The notes under the pieces were generated by a model that was given only the letters and a program-made list of their open reading frames with translations, made no database searches and had not been told where the DNA came from. Of a stretch of DNA of 64,000 bases, positions 48,179-57,159 are shown one piece after another. A program made the position numbers and the translations under genes. The DNA is from an uncultured Pseudomonadota bacterium. Lineage in GTDB: Bacteria > Myxococcota_A > UBA796 > GCA-2862545. The stretch is taken from contig CAJXTB010000005.1 in assembly GCA_913061235.1 (NCBI GenBank), positions 1 through 64,000 on the forward strand, read 5' to 3'. Every line of letters starts with the position of its first letter. Position 1 is the stretch's first letter.

Positions 48179-49030
48179 CTATTGACCGCCCACCAACGAA
48201 CGCGAGAACTCGCCTCCGGTTAGTGCGTCGATGTTCGCCGTGAGCTCCATGAGCCGCAGGTAGTCTTTGGTCTGAGTAGCAACATCACGCGACGGCTGGA
48301 GCAGCATGTCGACCTGAACCCGACGGCGCTCAAAGTAGACCCGTGTGACTTCGTCTAGCAGCTTGTCGCGCAGCTTGGCGACGTCTTGGGACTCGTTGAT
48401 GACGCGGATGCGCTCGCTGGACATGATGAGGTCGTCAAGGTTCCAGGTGGCGCGAACGATGACGGTGCGGTCTTGGTCACGCCCGGCGTCGTCGAGCACG
48501 TCAAACACGGCTTCGTTGGGGTCATCAATGACGCCATCTGCGGTGAAGTACTTGAAGTCTTGGTCAAAGCCGTCGCGCAGGCGTCCTTCGACTTGAAGCC
48601 GTGGAAGCGCAGCGAAGCCACGGGATGCTGCCAACCACCGGTCGACCAAGTCCGGGTTCACCTTGGCGTACGCTTCGGTCCAGCGGTGTACCTGCTGCAC
48701 TGACGGCTCGTGGTCGAACTCGGACAGCACTTGGTCGACAGACGTAAACGAGCGGGACGTCCCATTGGGCATCTGCACGTCAATGCGAGTGCTGTGCCGC
48801 AGGCTCGCAAGCGTTTGTTCACCAACACCGGGGAGAACGCGAAGCTCTTCCACGCTGCCGAAGCGTCCACGCTCGGAACGCAGAGCGACAATGCGCTCGG
48901 CGGTGCCGGTGTCGACATGCTCCAAGCTCGACAGGCTCTCGGCAGATGCTGAGTTCAGCAGCGGCGCATCTTGGGCGCTGGCAGCGGATGCCCAGACAAG
49001 GGCAAGGGCTGCTAAGAGGTGGCGAGTCAT
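48179..49030 (-). CDS. Secreted helix-hairpin-helix protein with shared C-terminal domain
   Basis: A 283-residue exported protein (signal peptide MTRHLLAALALVWASAASAQ). Residues about 22-85 form a ComEA-like helix-hairpin-helix pair (LNSASAESLSSLEHVDTGTA; LRVLPGVGEQTLASL), a fold that binds DNA in ComEA but is also used structurally. The C-terminal half, about 140-275, resembles the end of the next gene's product, including LPRLQVEGR, RVYFERRRVQVD and LTANIDALTGGEFSR. ATG 49030 overlaps the upstream stop (ATGA). Function unknown; probably acts with its neighbour. Confidence 0.75.
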   Translation of the reverse strand: MTRHLLAALALVWASAASAQDAPLLNSASAESLSSLEHVDTGTAERIVALRSERGRFGSVEELRVLPGVGEQTLASLRHSTRIDVQMPNGTSRSFTSVDQVLSEFDHEPSVQQVHRWTEAYAKVNPDLVDRWLAASRGFAALPRLQVEGRLRDGFDQDFKYFTADGVIDDPNEAVFDVLDDAGRDQDRTVIVRATWNLDDLIMSSERIRVINESQDVAKLRDKLLDEVTRVYFERRRVQVDMLLQPSRDVATQTKDYLRLMELTANIDALTGGEFSRSLVGGQ

Positions 49031-50829
49031 GGATTGGCTCCTTCAGAGTTCGCAAAATTGAATCGAGAAACGTAGCCGTCGGTCAGGGCGTCGAGTTGAG
49101 ACTCGACTTCGAGCACACGAATTCGGTGCTCGACCTTGTCGGCAAGAGAGGCACCCACCAGTGTGGGGCGAGAGAGTTCGAGCTCAATACGAGCTCCGAA
49201 CAGGTCAATGACCGAATCAGTGACCTTGCGGCGGTAGTCGACTGTGCGTCGACCGATCTTGGCCGCAACAACCGCCTGGTCGTCCGCGCCGACCAAGACC
49301 AAGTCGCCGTCCAGAACCACACCCGAGACCTCGGATGCGACCTTCTGGCCGTTGGGGGTCCAAGTGAGTCGAACCAGTGCTTGCCAGACGGCATCTCGGC
49401 CACGAGTCGTCCCCGTGGAGGTCGTGAAGCGCAAGTCACGGTCGGGGTCGTAGCGGAAGTCCAAGCGCACTTGCGGCAGTGCGGAGTTCAGTCCTCGAAT
49501 CTTGCGAGTCGCATCCGTTCCCGCCACACCGGTTCGGTACAGGGCTTCGCGCAGCAAGACATTGGGGTCAATCCACGTTGGAATCGGCCCATCCGCCTCT
49601 AGCACCACCCCTTCTTCCTCACGAGGAACCAGCTTAAACAGACCATCTCGCGACGCCAGGTACAACGAGTCGATGCTCGCGCCTGCGACTCCAGTCACAT
49701 CTGGATTGACCAAGCCGCGAGCGAGTGGAATCCAGGTGGTTCCCCCGTCTAAGGACTCCCACGGGCCATCTTCGGAGGCCGTGAACAAGCGCCGGCTTCC
49801 GTCTAGGTACAACAAATCCCGAACACCGCGCAGGGGTGCTTGGAGGGGCTCACGGAATCGACGTCCGCGGTCGTCCGAGCGCACAACCGAGCCAGGGGTC
49901 GCAATCCACAAGCCGGTGTCCCAGTTGGGGTCGACAGCAATCGCTGGCAACACTTGCGAGCTGGGGCCAGTAGGCACCCAATGCTGCGCAGTATCCGCGT
50001 ACCAAAGGCCGTCATCTGTGCCGGCGTACAGGCCTTCAGGAGCATTGGCAATGTCCAATACTAGGAGCTGTTCGGTGCCGTCTTCTGCGTCAATGAACGC
50101 ATGAGGGTCAACAGAGTAGCGGAACCCGTCTGCCGTGCCTGCTACGAATACCCCGCGTTCTGGCGAGTAGATCACCCGAGTAGTGGCGACCTGAAGAACG
50201 TGGTCCCAAGACCCGCCAAGGTCCTCTGAGAGCCACAGTCCGTCTGCGCGGCCCACCCAGATCTGGTCATGGCCATTCGTGAGGCTCACGCGGGGCCCCA
50301 GTGCCCCGCTCTTTGTCTCGTCACCGAACAGAAATGCCTGTGTGTCCAGGTCGACACGAATCTCGTCCGCAATTTGCTGCTGAATCTGTTGCTGACGTTC
50401 GGCGATGGCATCTTCAAGCGCGGTCTCATCGAACTCTTCGATGTCGAGGTCGTTGGTCAGGTCATCGGCGCTCAGGACGTCGATAGCGTCTTGCAGGTAC
50501 GCATCGAGCTGCTGGAGACGGTCTTCATCATTGGAGAGTCCCGTGACCTGCCGTTCCAGAATGCGATTCCATGACGCTCCGGCATCCAGGCTCAACCACG
50601 CAGCTCCATCTTCACCGACGGTCACCACGATCTCTGGCGTGACCAAGTCCACGGATACATCCGCAACCGCACCGACGCGCAGTGGCGCAATGCGCTTCCA
50701 AGAGGTGGTGTCCCGAACAGTCTGGCGAACCGCCGGAAGCCCAGACTCGGGGAGTTCTGGGCTCTCTTGCGCCCACGACACGGACCCACAGGTCAGTGAC
50801 AGCATCCCAATCGCGAACCCTCGGACCAA
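49027..50829 (-). CDS. Secreted beta-propeller (YCF48/sortilin-like) protein
   Basis: A 600-residue exported protein starting at TTG 50829 with signal peptide ending SVSWAQ. Residues about 45-420 carry blades of the photosystem-assembly/sortilin type: AAWLSLDAGASWNRIL, GLWLSEDLGGSWDHVL, GPWESLDGGTTWIPL, each with a 'S.D.G.SW' turn, and a helical insertion (about 100-165, QQQIQQQ). The last 140 residues resemble the C-terminal part of the downstream HhH protein. The stop overlaps that gene's start. Likely a periplasmic or surface complex. Confidence 0.78.
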   Translation of the reverse strand: MVRGFAIGMLSLTCGSVSWAQESPELPESGLPAVRQTVRDTTSWKRIAPLRVGAVADVSVDLVTPEIVVTVGEDGAAWLSLDAGASWNRILERQVTGLSNDEDRLQQLDAYLQDAIDVLSADDLTNDLDIEEFDETALEDAIAERQQQIQQQIADEIRVDLDTQAFLFGDETKSGALGPRVSLTNGHDQIWVGRADGLWLSEDLGGSWDHVLQVATTRVIYSPERGVFVAGTADGFRYSVDPHAFIDAEDGTEQLLVLDIANAPEGLYAGTDDGLWYADTAQHWVPTGPSSQVLPAIAVDPNWDTGLWIATPGSVVRSDDRGRRFREPLQAPLRGVRDLLYLDGSRRLFTASEDGPWESLDGGTTWIPLARGLVNPDVTGVAGASIDSLYLASRDGLFKLVPREEEGVVLEADGPIPTWIDPNVLLREALYRTGVAGTDATRKIRGLNSALPQVRLDFRYDPDRDLRFTTSTGTTRGRDAVWQALVRLTWTPNGQKVASEVSGVVLDGDLVLVGADDQAVVAAKIGRRTVDYRRKVTDSVIDLFGARIELELSRPTLVGASLADKVEHRIRVLEVESQLDALTDGYVSRFNFANSEGANP

Positions 50830-50926
50830 CCGCTAATCCCCCACAAGGCGCGCAACATAGCGCAACCGGGGCTCTACGTCAGACTGCCTTGTCGCATCCG
50901 TCACCTCGGGCGGGATAGCGTGCCCC

Positions 50927-51697
50927 ATGCACGTTCTACAAGCCGCATCAGATGCGATTCGCAAGGGGCGTCCCGCCGCCCTTGTCACCGTGATCGGCCA
51001 GCAGGGTTCGACGCCCAGACACTCGGGCGCACGAATGTTGGTGTACGCCGATGGCACGAGCGTTGGAACGGTCGGTGGTGGCGCATTTGAGCATGACGTG
51101 ATGCAGCGGGCGGTGCTCGCAATCGAGAAACACCAGTGCGACCACTACAGCGCACACCTGACGCTAGACCTTGGAATGTGCTGCGGCGGACGCATGGAGG
51201 CCTTCATCGAACCCCTAGACATCTCGACTGCAGCAACCGTCTTCGGAGCCGGCCACGTTGCCCATGCCGTCGTTCCGCTACTTGCACAGCTCGGCTTTCG
51301 GGTCACCGTCGTCGACGACCGGGACGAATGGCTTACCGAAGAGCGCTTTGATGCCGTGGATAGGCAGTGCATCGACCCGCGCGCGTTCGCGCAGAGCATG
51401 GTCCCCGACTCCACAGGCATTGTGTTGATCTTGACGCACGACCACCCACTGGACGAAGACCTTATTCATACCTTGCTAGGCCAGGACTTCAGGTGGGTGG
51501 GCATGATCGGCAGCCGTGCCAAACGCGCGCGCTTCAGGACCCGGTGGCTTGCATCGGGGCTCGACGAGGCCGTGTTTGACACGCTCCGGTCACCTGTTGG
51601 CTTGGACATCTCCGCCCAGACGCCGTTTGAGATTGCGGTCTCTATTGCTGCCGAATTAGTGAGTATCCAGCGCGGTTCAAAGCCCGAAGGGAACTAA
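50927..51697 (+). CDS. XdhC-family molybdenum hydroxylase accessory protein
   Basis: A 256-residue protein with the N-terminal XdhC/CoxI block (LVTVIGQQGSTPRHSGARMLV; GTVGGGAFEHDV), the CCGGRMEAFIEP motif and a Rossmann domain VFGAGHVAHAVVPLLAQLG. XdhC proteins help insert or sulfurate the molybdenum cofactor of xanthine dehydrogenase-type enzymes. No such enzyme is in the window, so the client is elsewhere. The 97-base upstream gap separates it from a divergent gene. Confidence 0.9.
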   Translation: MHVLQAASDAIRKGRPAALVTVIGQQGSTPRHSGARMLVYADGTSVGTVGGGAFEHDVMQRAVLAIEKHQCDHYSAHLTLDLGMCCGGRMEAFIEPLDISTAATVFGAGHVAHAVVPLLAQLGFRVTVVDDRDEWLTEERFDAVDRQCIDPRAFAQSMVPDSTGIVLILTHDHPLDEDLIHTLLGQDFRWVGMIGSRAKRARFRTRWLASGLDEAVFDTLRSPVGLDISAQTPFEIAVSIAAELVSIQRGSKPEGN

Positions 51698-51731
51698 CTT
51701 CCAACGGTGCTGGCCACGCGTGGAGCCCCCC

Positions 51732-53033
51732 ATGCAAAAGTCGGCCATCGCGCTGTGTAGCCTCGCCCTCCTGTACGCCGGAACGGCCCTCGGCCAGGAC
51801 ACTCTGTCCCATCAGGGACGGTTGCTAGATGCTGCGGGTGGCGCGATTGAAGGCGAACACACCTTGACCTTCACCATCACGGATGACGCTGGATCCGCTC
51901 TGTACATGGAAGCTGCGGACCTCACGCTGTTTGATGGCTACTACACAGTCGTTCTCGGTCAGAGCACGCCACTGCCAGAGTCGGTCTCAGCAGAAGGGCG
52001 ACGTCGAATAGCCATTGCGGTCGACGGTGTCCCGATGGGGCCGGCGTCACTGATTGGGGCCACTCCTTCAGCAATGCGAGCCACTCGCGCGGATGTGGCG
52101 AACAACGTCAGCGGCGACATCACTCCAACCTCCGTGACTCTCGCTGGAGGCATCACAGTGCTCCGAGCGTCTGGCGCAGTACAAGTTGGCGCCACCACGA
52201 TTCAGCCGAGCGGTGCGATTGAGGTCGCCGGAAATGTCGTGGTCACCGCATCTGGCTCCCTCCCCATGGACGGACAAGAGTGTCCGAGTGGCCAGGTCCT
52301 CGCCGGGTTCGCAGGAGATGGCTCGCTGATCTGTCGGACGATTGCCGCCGTACCCAGCGGACTTATAGGGTTTTTCGCAGGAGAGTGTCCAAGTGGTTTC
52401 GAAGCCTTTGATGAGCTCGCTGGGCGAACAATCGTGGGGACGACAACCGGAGACGTCGAACTAGGTGTCGGAGCCCCCCTAAGCAACGGTGGCCTTCGTC
52501 AGATCACCCAAGTCCCGGCCCATGGACACTTGGTCAACCCACCGAGCACGACGAGCTCCGCGATTGCGAACCACGCCCACACCGTCGACCCGCCAAACAC
52601 GTCGACCGGCCAAGCTGGAAACCACGCCCACACCGTTGACCCGCCAAACACATCCACAACGACTACTGGAAGTCATCGGCATGCGGTCTATGCCCCAGTG
52701 CACGACGTCAACAACTCGTCGAGTCAGGGGTATCCGAACGGTGACAACCACCAGTCGTTCCGAAGCACCGACCGTGCTCGGCAGCGCACTATCGCAAGCG
52801 CTGCGATGGGACTTGCGGGAAACCACGCTCATACAGTAAATATCGGTTCTTTCGGGTCGTCAACGACCGGCAATCACCTGCACTCATTGAACATCGGCAG
52901 CTTTCAATCGGCAACGGCTGGGGGCCACGCTCACACAACGGACATTCCTGTCTTCCAGAGCGAGGCTACAGGTGCCAGCTCGGTCGATGTGACCATGCCG
53001 TACCTTCAGCTACGCCCCTGCCGAGCTCTATAG
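51732..53033 (+). CDS. Secreted tail-collar-like His-rich protein
   Basis: A 433-residue exported protein (signal peptide ending AGTALGQ; ATG 51732 preferred over GTG 51720). The N-terminal part (HQGRLLDAAGGAIEGEHTLTF) resembles the transport or fibre-head domain of surface proteins. From about 210, SGLIGFFAGECPSGFEAFDELAGRTIVG matches phage tail-collar domains, followed by repeated NHAHTVDPPNTS and NHAHTVNIGSF units. In T4 short and long tail fibres such His-x-His motifs bind metal along a trimeric fibre. No phage genes are near, so this looks like a cellular surface fibre. Confidence 0.75.
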   Translation: MQKSAIALCSLALLYAGTALGQDTLSHQGRLLDAAGGAIEGEHTLTFTITDDAGSALYMEAADLTLFDGYYTVVLGQSTPLPESVSAEGRRRIAIAVDGVPMGPASLIGATPSAMRATRADVANNVSGDITPTSVTLAGGITVLRASGAVQVGATTIQPSGAIEVAGNVVVTASGSLPMDGQECPSGQVLAGFAGDGSLICRTIAAVPSGLIGFFAGECPSGFEAFDELAGRTIVGTTTGDVELGVGAPLSNGGLRQITQVPAHGHLVNPPSTTSSAIANHAHTVDPPNTSTGQAGNHAHTVDPPNTSTTTTGSHRHAVYAPVHDVNNSSSQGYPNGDNHQSFRSTDRARQRTIASAAMGLAGNHAHTVNIGSFGSSTTGNHLHSLNIGSFQSATAGGHAHTTDIPVFQSEATGASSVDVTMPYLQLRPCRAL

Positions 53034-53381
53034 ACGCACAACCCAGCCAGCACGTGAGCGCACCATTGTGAGCTCTACAATCTCTGGGCTAGCGGCTTGT
53101 ATGTAGCGCCCTTGGGCTAGGATGGCTCCGGACACCTCCGGGTGCGGAATAACGGTTCCAATGCCGTCAACAGTGATGAAGCGGTCGTGAAGAATCGCTG
53201 CCTGGGCTTGGCATGCGGGAACGTCCATCTGGGTCTCGGACAGTCGAATGAGGGCTACGCAGTCTTGGCGTGCAACAGCCTCGAGCCACGCATCTGCGCG
53301 CTCGCGCGCTGCCTCTACATCCGCAGAGCTGACAGCAGACGCGCAGGCCATCATGACAAACGGCAGCAACCAACGGCTCAT
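53028..53381 (-). CDS. Small putative lipoprotein
   Basis: A 117-residue exported protein. The N-terminus MSRWLLPFVMMAC could be a lipoprotein signal with Cys 13, or a normal signal peptide cut after AVSSA. The mature part has a helix, two cysteines (DCVALI and PACQAQ) that may pair, and a beta-rich C-terminus, similar in outline to small SnoaL/DUF4878-like domains. ATG overlaps the stop of the di-heme protein gene (ATGA); the 3' end overlaps the opposing gene by 6 bases. Confidence 0.65.
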   Translation of the reverse strand: MSRWLLPFVMMACASAVSSADVEAARERADAWLEAVARQDCVALIRLSETQMDVPACQAQAAILHDRFITVDGIGTVIPHPEVSGAILAQGRYIQAASPEIVELTMVRSRAGWVVRL

Positions 53382-55402
53382 AGTGACCTCACAAATTCAG
53401 CTAGTATCGATTCTTCGGCGTCAGACAGGGTCAGCCCCTCAACAACGTGGGCGCTGATGGCGTCTTCTACCGTGCTGGCACTGCCGTCGTGCAGGTAGGG
53501 CCCTGTTGACCAGGCACCGAGTACCGTCGGCGTGTCGAAGCCGTCGTAGGTGTTGTTCAAGCGACCTCCGGACGGCTCCTGCCAGGTTCCGACATCGTGC
53601 CGAACATCGATAGCGCTGTCCGTGAACAGTGAGCCGGAGTGACAGGTGTCGCACCCCTTGGCGCCGAACAGTTCCGCGCCAGTGTCGGGGGCTTGGGTTG
53701 GCGAGAGTGGCGTTTGATCAAAGGTCGCTACATACGCAGCGAGAGCATCGAGGTCATCGGATAGACCCGAAAAGGACGGCCCGAGTGAGCCCGTACTGGC
53801 CTGGGAATCGGTCAACAGACCGGTCCCGCCGAATCCATGGCGAATGTCGAGCTCAAAGTCTTGGATTTCGTTGAAATTTCCTGTCCAATGAAGCGGGCCC
53901 ATGCCGGTTCCAGCACGACCTTCGAGCGAGGTGGTGTTGCGAATCCCCTCGCCCCGGTCGGTGAAGTCCCAGGTCAGTCCGTCATCTCGACCATCGGGAT
54001 GGCAAGAAGCGCATGAGATGTACCCATCCTTTGCAAGTCGCACGTCGCTGGCATCGTGAAACAGGCGCTTTCCGCGAAGCTGCTGTGCTGTCAGTGGCTC
54101 GTCCTGTACCACCGAGATGCGCGCGATGGGAAGCGGCTGGCGTACGGTATCGGTCAGGTCGAAGACCCTGATTTCACGGTCGATCTCGGCGTGCGACCAC
54201 AGACGCTGGCCGTCCTGGGACACCACCATGTCCGTGACGCCAATGCCCACTTCGAGCAGAGTGCTCATAGCGGCACCCGAGTAGCCATCAAAGATCTGCA
54301 CAATGCCGCTGCCTGGATGGGCAACAAACAGTCGGTCGCCAAGGGGACTGACTGCCAGAGGACCGGCATGGCCTTGGTCATCGAGCTGCCGGTCAAAGGC
54401 TGCTAGGGAGGCGGTGGAATCGGTATCGTAGCCGCGAAGTATGGCTCGAACCGTCGACTCAAATGTGAGCGACTGGCCATCTCGGTAGGCACCGCGGTCG
54501 GTATTGCTCACCTGTCCCGCGACCCATACCGTTTGTCCATCCGGCGAGACGGCCAAGCTCTGCAGGAGTGCTGGCACCCCGCGGCTCTTGGTGTCGCTGT
54601 CCGTTCCGGTTGCCCGCTCGATAGTGACCGCGGGTTGTCCCGAACGGAACACCTGACCCACAACATCACTGCGGAACCGAGTGACCCAGATTGAACCATC
54701 GGGCAGTGCGGCGATGGCGCGAGGGTCTGCACCGATGTCCGTGTAGACGACGTCGTCGCCGTCGATGTGTGCGAGTTGTCCGGTGCCCTGCAAGGTAACT
54801 GTGGCGACACCATCCCGGGCAATGATGCCGTATGGACGGCTCCCGGTCGGCAGCTGAATCACCTGGGTGAGATCGGGGTCGACAGTAGGAATGCCGAGAA
54901 CCTGATCATCGGCCTCGCACGCTACCCACACCACGCCAGCGTCCCAAAAGACCGTTCTGGGAGACGAACAGGTCGCTAGAGTCTGCAAGGCACCGGTCGA
55001 CAGGTCAACCTGCACCACGGCGTTCGTGTCGGCAATGACCGACCATGCAAGTCCACTGCCTTCGTCGATAGCCAATGTCCCAGACACTGCCGGCAAAACG
55101 TTCGCTGCTGGCGAGTACACCGTTACCGTCAGAGCATCTGTCCGCTGCTGCCCGGTCTCGTTGGTTCCAGTAAGTACAACGCCGTAATTCCCTGGTTCGC
55201 TATAGATGTGGGTGACGCTCTCGCCAGCGAGAACGGTGTCTTCGCCTAGGTTCCACTGCCACTCCACACTTCCTGCGCCGCCCGACGTCAGAGTGATGGG
55301 CTCGCCGACTGGGACCGCAACATCCGCTCCCGCGTCGACCACCAACTGGGTGGGGTCTGATGGGTCAGGACACCCCATCAGCAGTAGGACGAGGCCAATC
55401 AC
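53378..55402 (-). CDS. PKD/beta-propeller lipoprotein with di-heme peroxidase-like domain
   Basis: A 674-residue lipoprotein (MIGLVLLLMGC). A PKD-like domain (about 20-95; WQWNLGEDTVLAGESVTHIY) is followed by a YVTN-type propeller (about 100-430; LAVSPDGQTVWVAG). A C-terminal di-heme domain resembling cytochrome c peroxidase/MauG proteins has two heme c sites, CASCHPDG and CDTCHSG, and a conserved GPYLHDGS segment. Probably an outer-membrane or periplasmic electron-transfer or oxidising enzyme. GTG 55402 overlaps the upstream stop (GTGA); GTG 55423 is an alternative. Confidence 0.83.
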   Translation of the reverse strand: MIGLVLLLMGCPDPSDPTQLVVDAGADVAVPVGEPITLTSGGAGSVEWQWNLGEDTVLAGESVTHIYSEPGNYGVVLTGTNETGQQRTDALTVTVYSPAANVLPAVSGTLAIDEGSGLAWSVIADTNAVVQVDLSTGALQTLATCSSPRTVFWDAGVVWVACEADDQVLGIPTVDPDLTQVIQLPTGSRPYGIIARDGVATVTLQGTGQLAHIDGDDVVYTDIGADPRAIAALPDGSIWVTRFRSDVVGQVFRSGQPAVTIERATGTDSDTKSRGVPALLQSLAVSPDGQTVWVAGQVSNTDRGAYRDGQSLTFESTVRAILRGYDTDSTASLAAFDRQLDDQGHAGPLAVSPLGDRLFVAHPGSGIVQIFDGYSGAAMSTLLEVGIGVTDMVVSQDGQRLWSHAEIDREIRVFDLTDTVRQPLPIARISVVQDEPLTAQQLRGKRLFHDASDVRLAKDGYISCASCHPDGRDDGLTWDFTDRGEGIRNTTSLEGRAGTGMGPLHWTGNFNEIQDFELDIRHGFGGTGLLTDSQASTGSLGPSFSGLSDDLDALAAYVATFDQTPLSPTQAPDTGAELFGAKGCDTCHSGSLFTDSAIDVRHDVGTWQEPSGGRLNNTYDGFDTPTVLGAWSTGPYLHDGSASTVEDAISAHVVEGLTLSDAEESILAEFVRSL

Positions 55403-56865
55403 TCGCGCACCGTGAAGGTCCACGAGAAGTCCTCAGCAATCGGGTTGCCGTTGGGGTCTGTGATGCCGCCAGCTACGAGCTCCGCGCGATACTCGCCCGG
55501 GAGCAAAGACTGAGTTGGGGTGTAGTGAACCCACCCCTCTTGTGCACTGGCCACACCAGCAATGGCGTTGTCTTCCGCGTCATATAGGCGGACGCTTCCC
55601 GCGAAAGCACTCGACGGCTCAACAAACTCGGACAGTCCAATTCCCAGTCGCAGAGTGGGTTCTTGGCCTGTGGCACCGTCTGCTGGGTCGACAAACAGAA
55701 CCTGGGGCCCCGTAGCGTCCACCTCGGTCTTCCACGGAATGACGGCGGTCGCCTCACCGTCCGGTGCCTCTTCATCTGCCGACAACAGGGCGACGTTGCC
55801 GTAGGGCATCAATGTGTCCAGGTCTCCAGGCATGGTGAGCTCAGCGATGACGGACATCTGGGTCATGTCCGAGGCATCGATGATGCGCGCGACGTCGCTC
55901 TCACCAATGAACAGGGTGTCATCGTCTCGGAAGACGTACCCACCGTTGCCTTCGGTGCGCAGCTCGCTGACATAGGTCGGGTTCTGTGGGTCGGAGATGT
56001 CATACACCAGCACGCCCGAGCCTTCGGTGGTGAGGGCGAACAGAGCATGGGGCCCCGCGACGCTCGCGCTGTAGGCCTCGTGAACGACCCCATCTGCGTC
56101 CATCAAGTCGAACCGGCCACCCGGAATGGGCTGCGGTTCGGTGGGCACTGAGATGTCCATGAGTGCGGCTTGTCGCTCTTCACTCCCCCCCACAAAGAGC
56201 GTCGAGCCCATGGCATAGACAAAGCCCGCACGCAGCGGTGGGTCAAAGGTGAACTGGTTGACCATCACTGGATTGTTGGGGTCCTGAGCGTCGACAACGA
56301 ACACGCCATTGTCTGCCGCAGCAATGTACAGATAGGGGTACTGCCACGACACCGAATGTACGGTTCGCGGGTAACTACCAATGATAAAGGTAACCCCGGG
56401 AAGTTCCAGTCGGCTCACAAGCTCTGGACTCGACGGGTCTTCTACACGCCAGAACTGCACACCCAAGACGTCCGTATTGACCATCCAGTCGCCGCCGAAC
56501 TGGCCCTCTAGGTGCAGAAACGCCGTAGTGTGGGTCTCCCGCATGGACAGCTCAGCCGTTGTTCCCACGAGCACCGGCGCACACGGCGAAGACACGTCAA
56601 AGACCGAGACCCCGCCGTCTCCAATGTCCCGCGCCCAAGGCATATAGGCGTAGCCACGAAACGGATAAACCCCGTTGTGGACATCATTACGGTCGAGCGG
56701 TCCCGCATCTAGAAACGCGCAAGGCTCAAACAGGTCATCCGCCGCAAAGACGGTGTTCGGCCCCCCTGGCCCCAGCCATTCCGGCGCGCTGTCGACGTCC
56801 GGAAAGACATACGGCTCCGGCCGCTCGTTGCACCCAAACAGTCCAAAGACAAGCAGCCAGCGCAT
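55399..56865 (-). CDS. LVIVD-repeat lipoprotein with Ig-like domain
   Basis: A 488-residue lipoprotein (MRWLLVFGLFGC). About 60-370 has LVIVD-type propeller repeats in which 'V.DVSSP..P..V' phrases recur (VSVFDVSSPCAPVLVG; VFVVDAQDPNNPVMVN; VLVYDISDPQNPTYVS). About 390-485 is a bacterial Ig-like domain (VLFVDPADGATGQEP ... YRAELVAGGITDPNGNPI). GGAGG six bases upstream of ATG 56865 sets the start. It is the first gene of a coupled run with the di-heme lipoprotein and a small lipoprotein. Confidence 0.85.
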   Translation of the reverse strand: MRWLLVFGLFGCNERPEPYVFPDVDSAPEWLGPGGPNTVFAADDLFEPCAFLDAGPLDRNDVHNGVYPFRGYAYMPWARDIGDGGVSVFDVSSPCAPVLVGTTAELSMRETHTTAFLHLEGQFGGDWMVNTDVLGVQFWRVEDPSSPELVSRLELPGVTFIIGSYPRTVHSVSWQYPYLYIAAADNGVFVVDAQDPNNPVMVNQFTFDPPLRAGFVYAMGSTLFVGGSEERQAALMDISVPTEPQPIPGGRFDLMDADGVVHEAYSASVAGPHALFALTTEGSGVLVYDISDPQNPTYVSELRTEGNGGYVFRDDDTLFIGESDVARIIDASDMTQMSVIAELTMPGDLDTLMPYGNVALLSADEEAPDGEATAVIPWKTEVDATGPQVLFVDPADGATGQEPTLRLGIGLSEFVEPSSAFAGSVRLYDAEDNAIAGVASAQEGWVHYTPTQSLLPGEYRAELVAGGITDPNGNPIAEDFSWTFTVRE

Positions 56866-57063
56866 GGAAGACCTCCGAAGACGCACAGTCTAGCGGCTGA
56901 GACCCTCAACAGCGCAGCGAGCAACGTCAAATGCCCGTCACACTGCTGCTAGCGAAGCCCAAAGAACCGGCATCGAGGGCAAGGAGCGAACGACCGCTGC
57001 ACTCTTGTGCGCGAGCGGCAACGCAATCGGTGTCGTATGCGCAGCCTATTAAGGGGGACAACG

Positions 57064-57149
57064 TAGGCAAGGAGGGGCTCGAACCCTCAAGGTGGTTTCC
57101 CACCGGCGGATTTTAAGTCCGCAGCGTTTACCGATTTCGCCACTTGCCC
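57064..57149 (-). tRNA. tRNA-Leu(UAA)
   Basis: Class II tRNA on the minus strand. The acceptor is GGGCAAG (57149-57143) with CTTGCCT (57071-57065), and discriminator A is at 57064. Anticodon stem GCGGA/TCCGC with loop CTTAAAA gives anticodon UAA at 57115-57113. The variable arm GGTGGGAAACCACC and T arm GGGTTCGAGCCCC are clear. CCA is not encoded. Confidence 0.95.
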
Positions 57150-57159
57150 GACGTTGGTC

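Noticed and set aside
51732-53033. Prophage remnant because of the tail-collar-like protein
   Set aside because: The protein has a signal peptide and its neighbours are cellular genes; no other phage gene is present.
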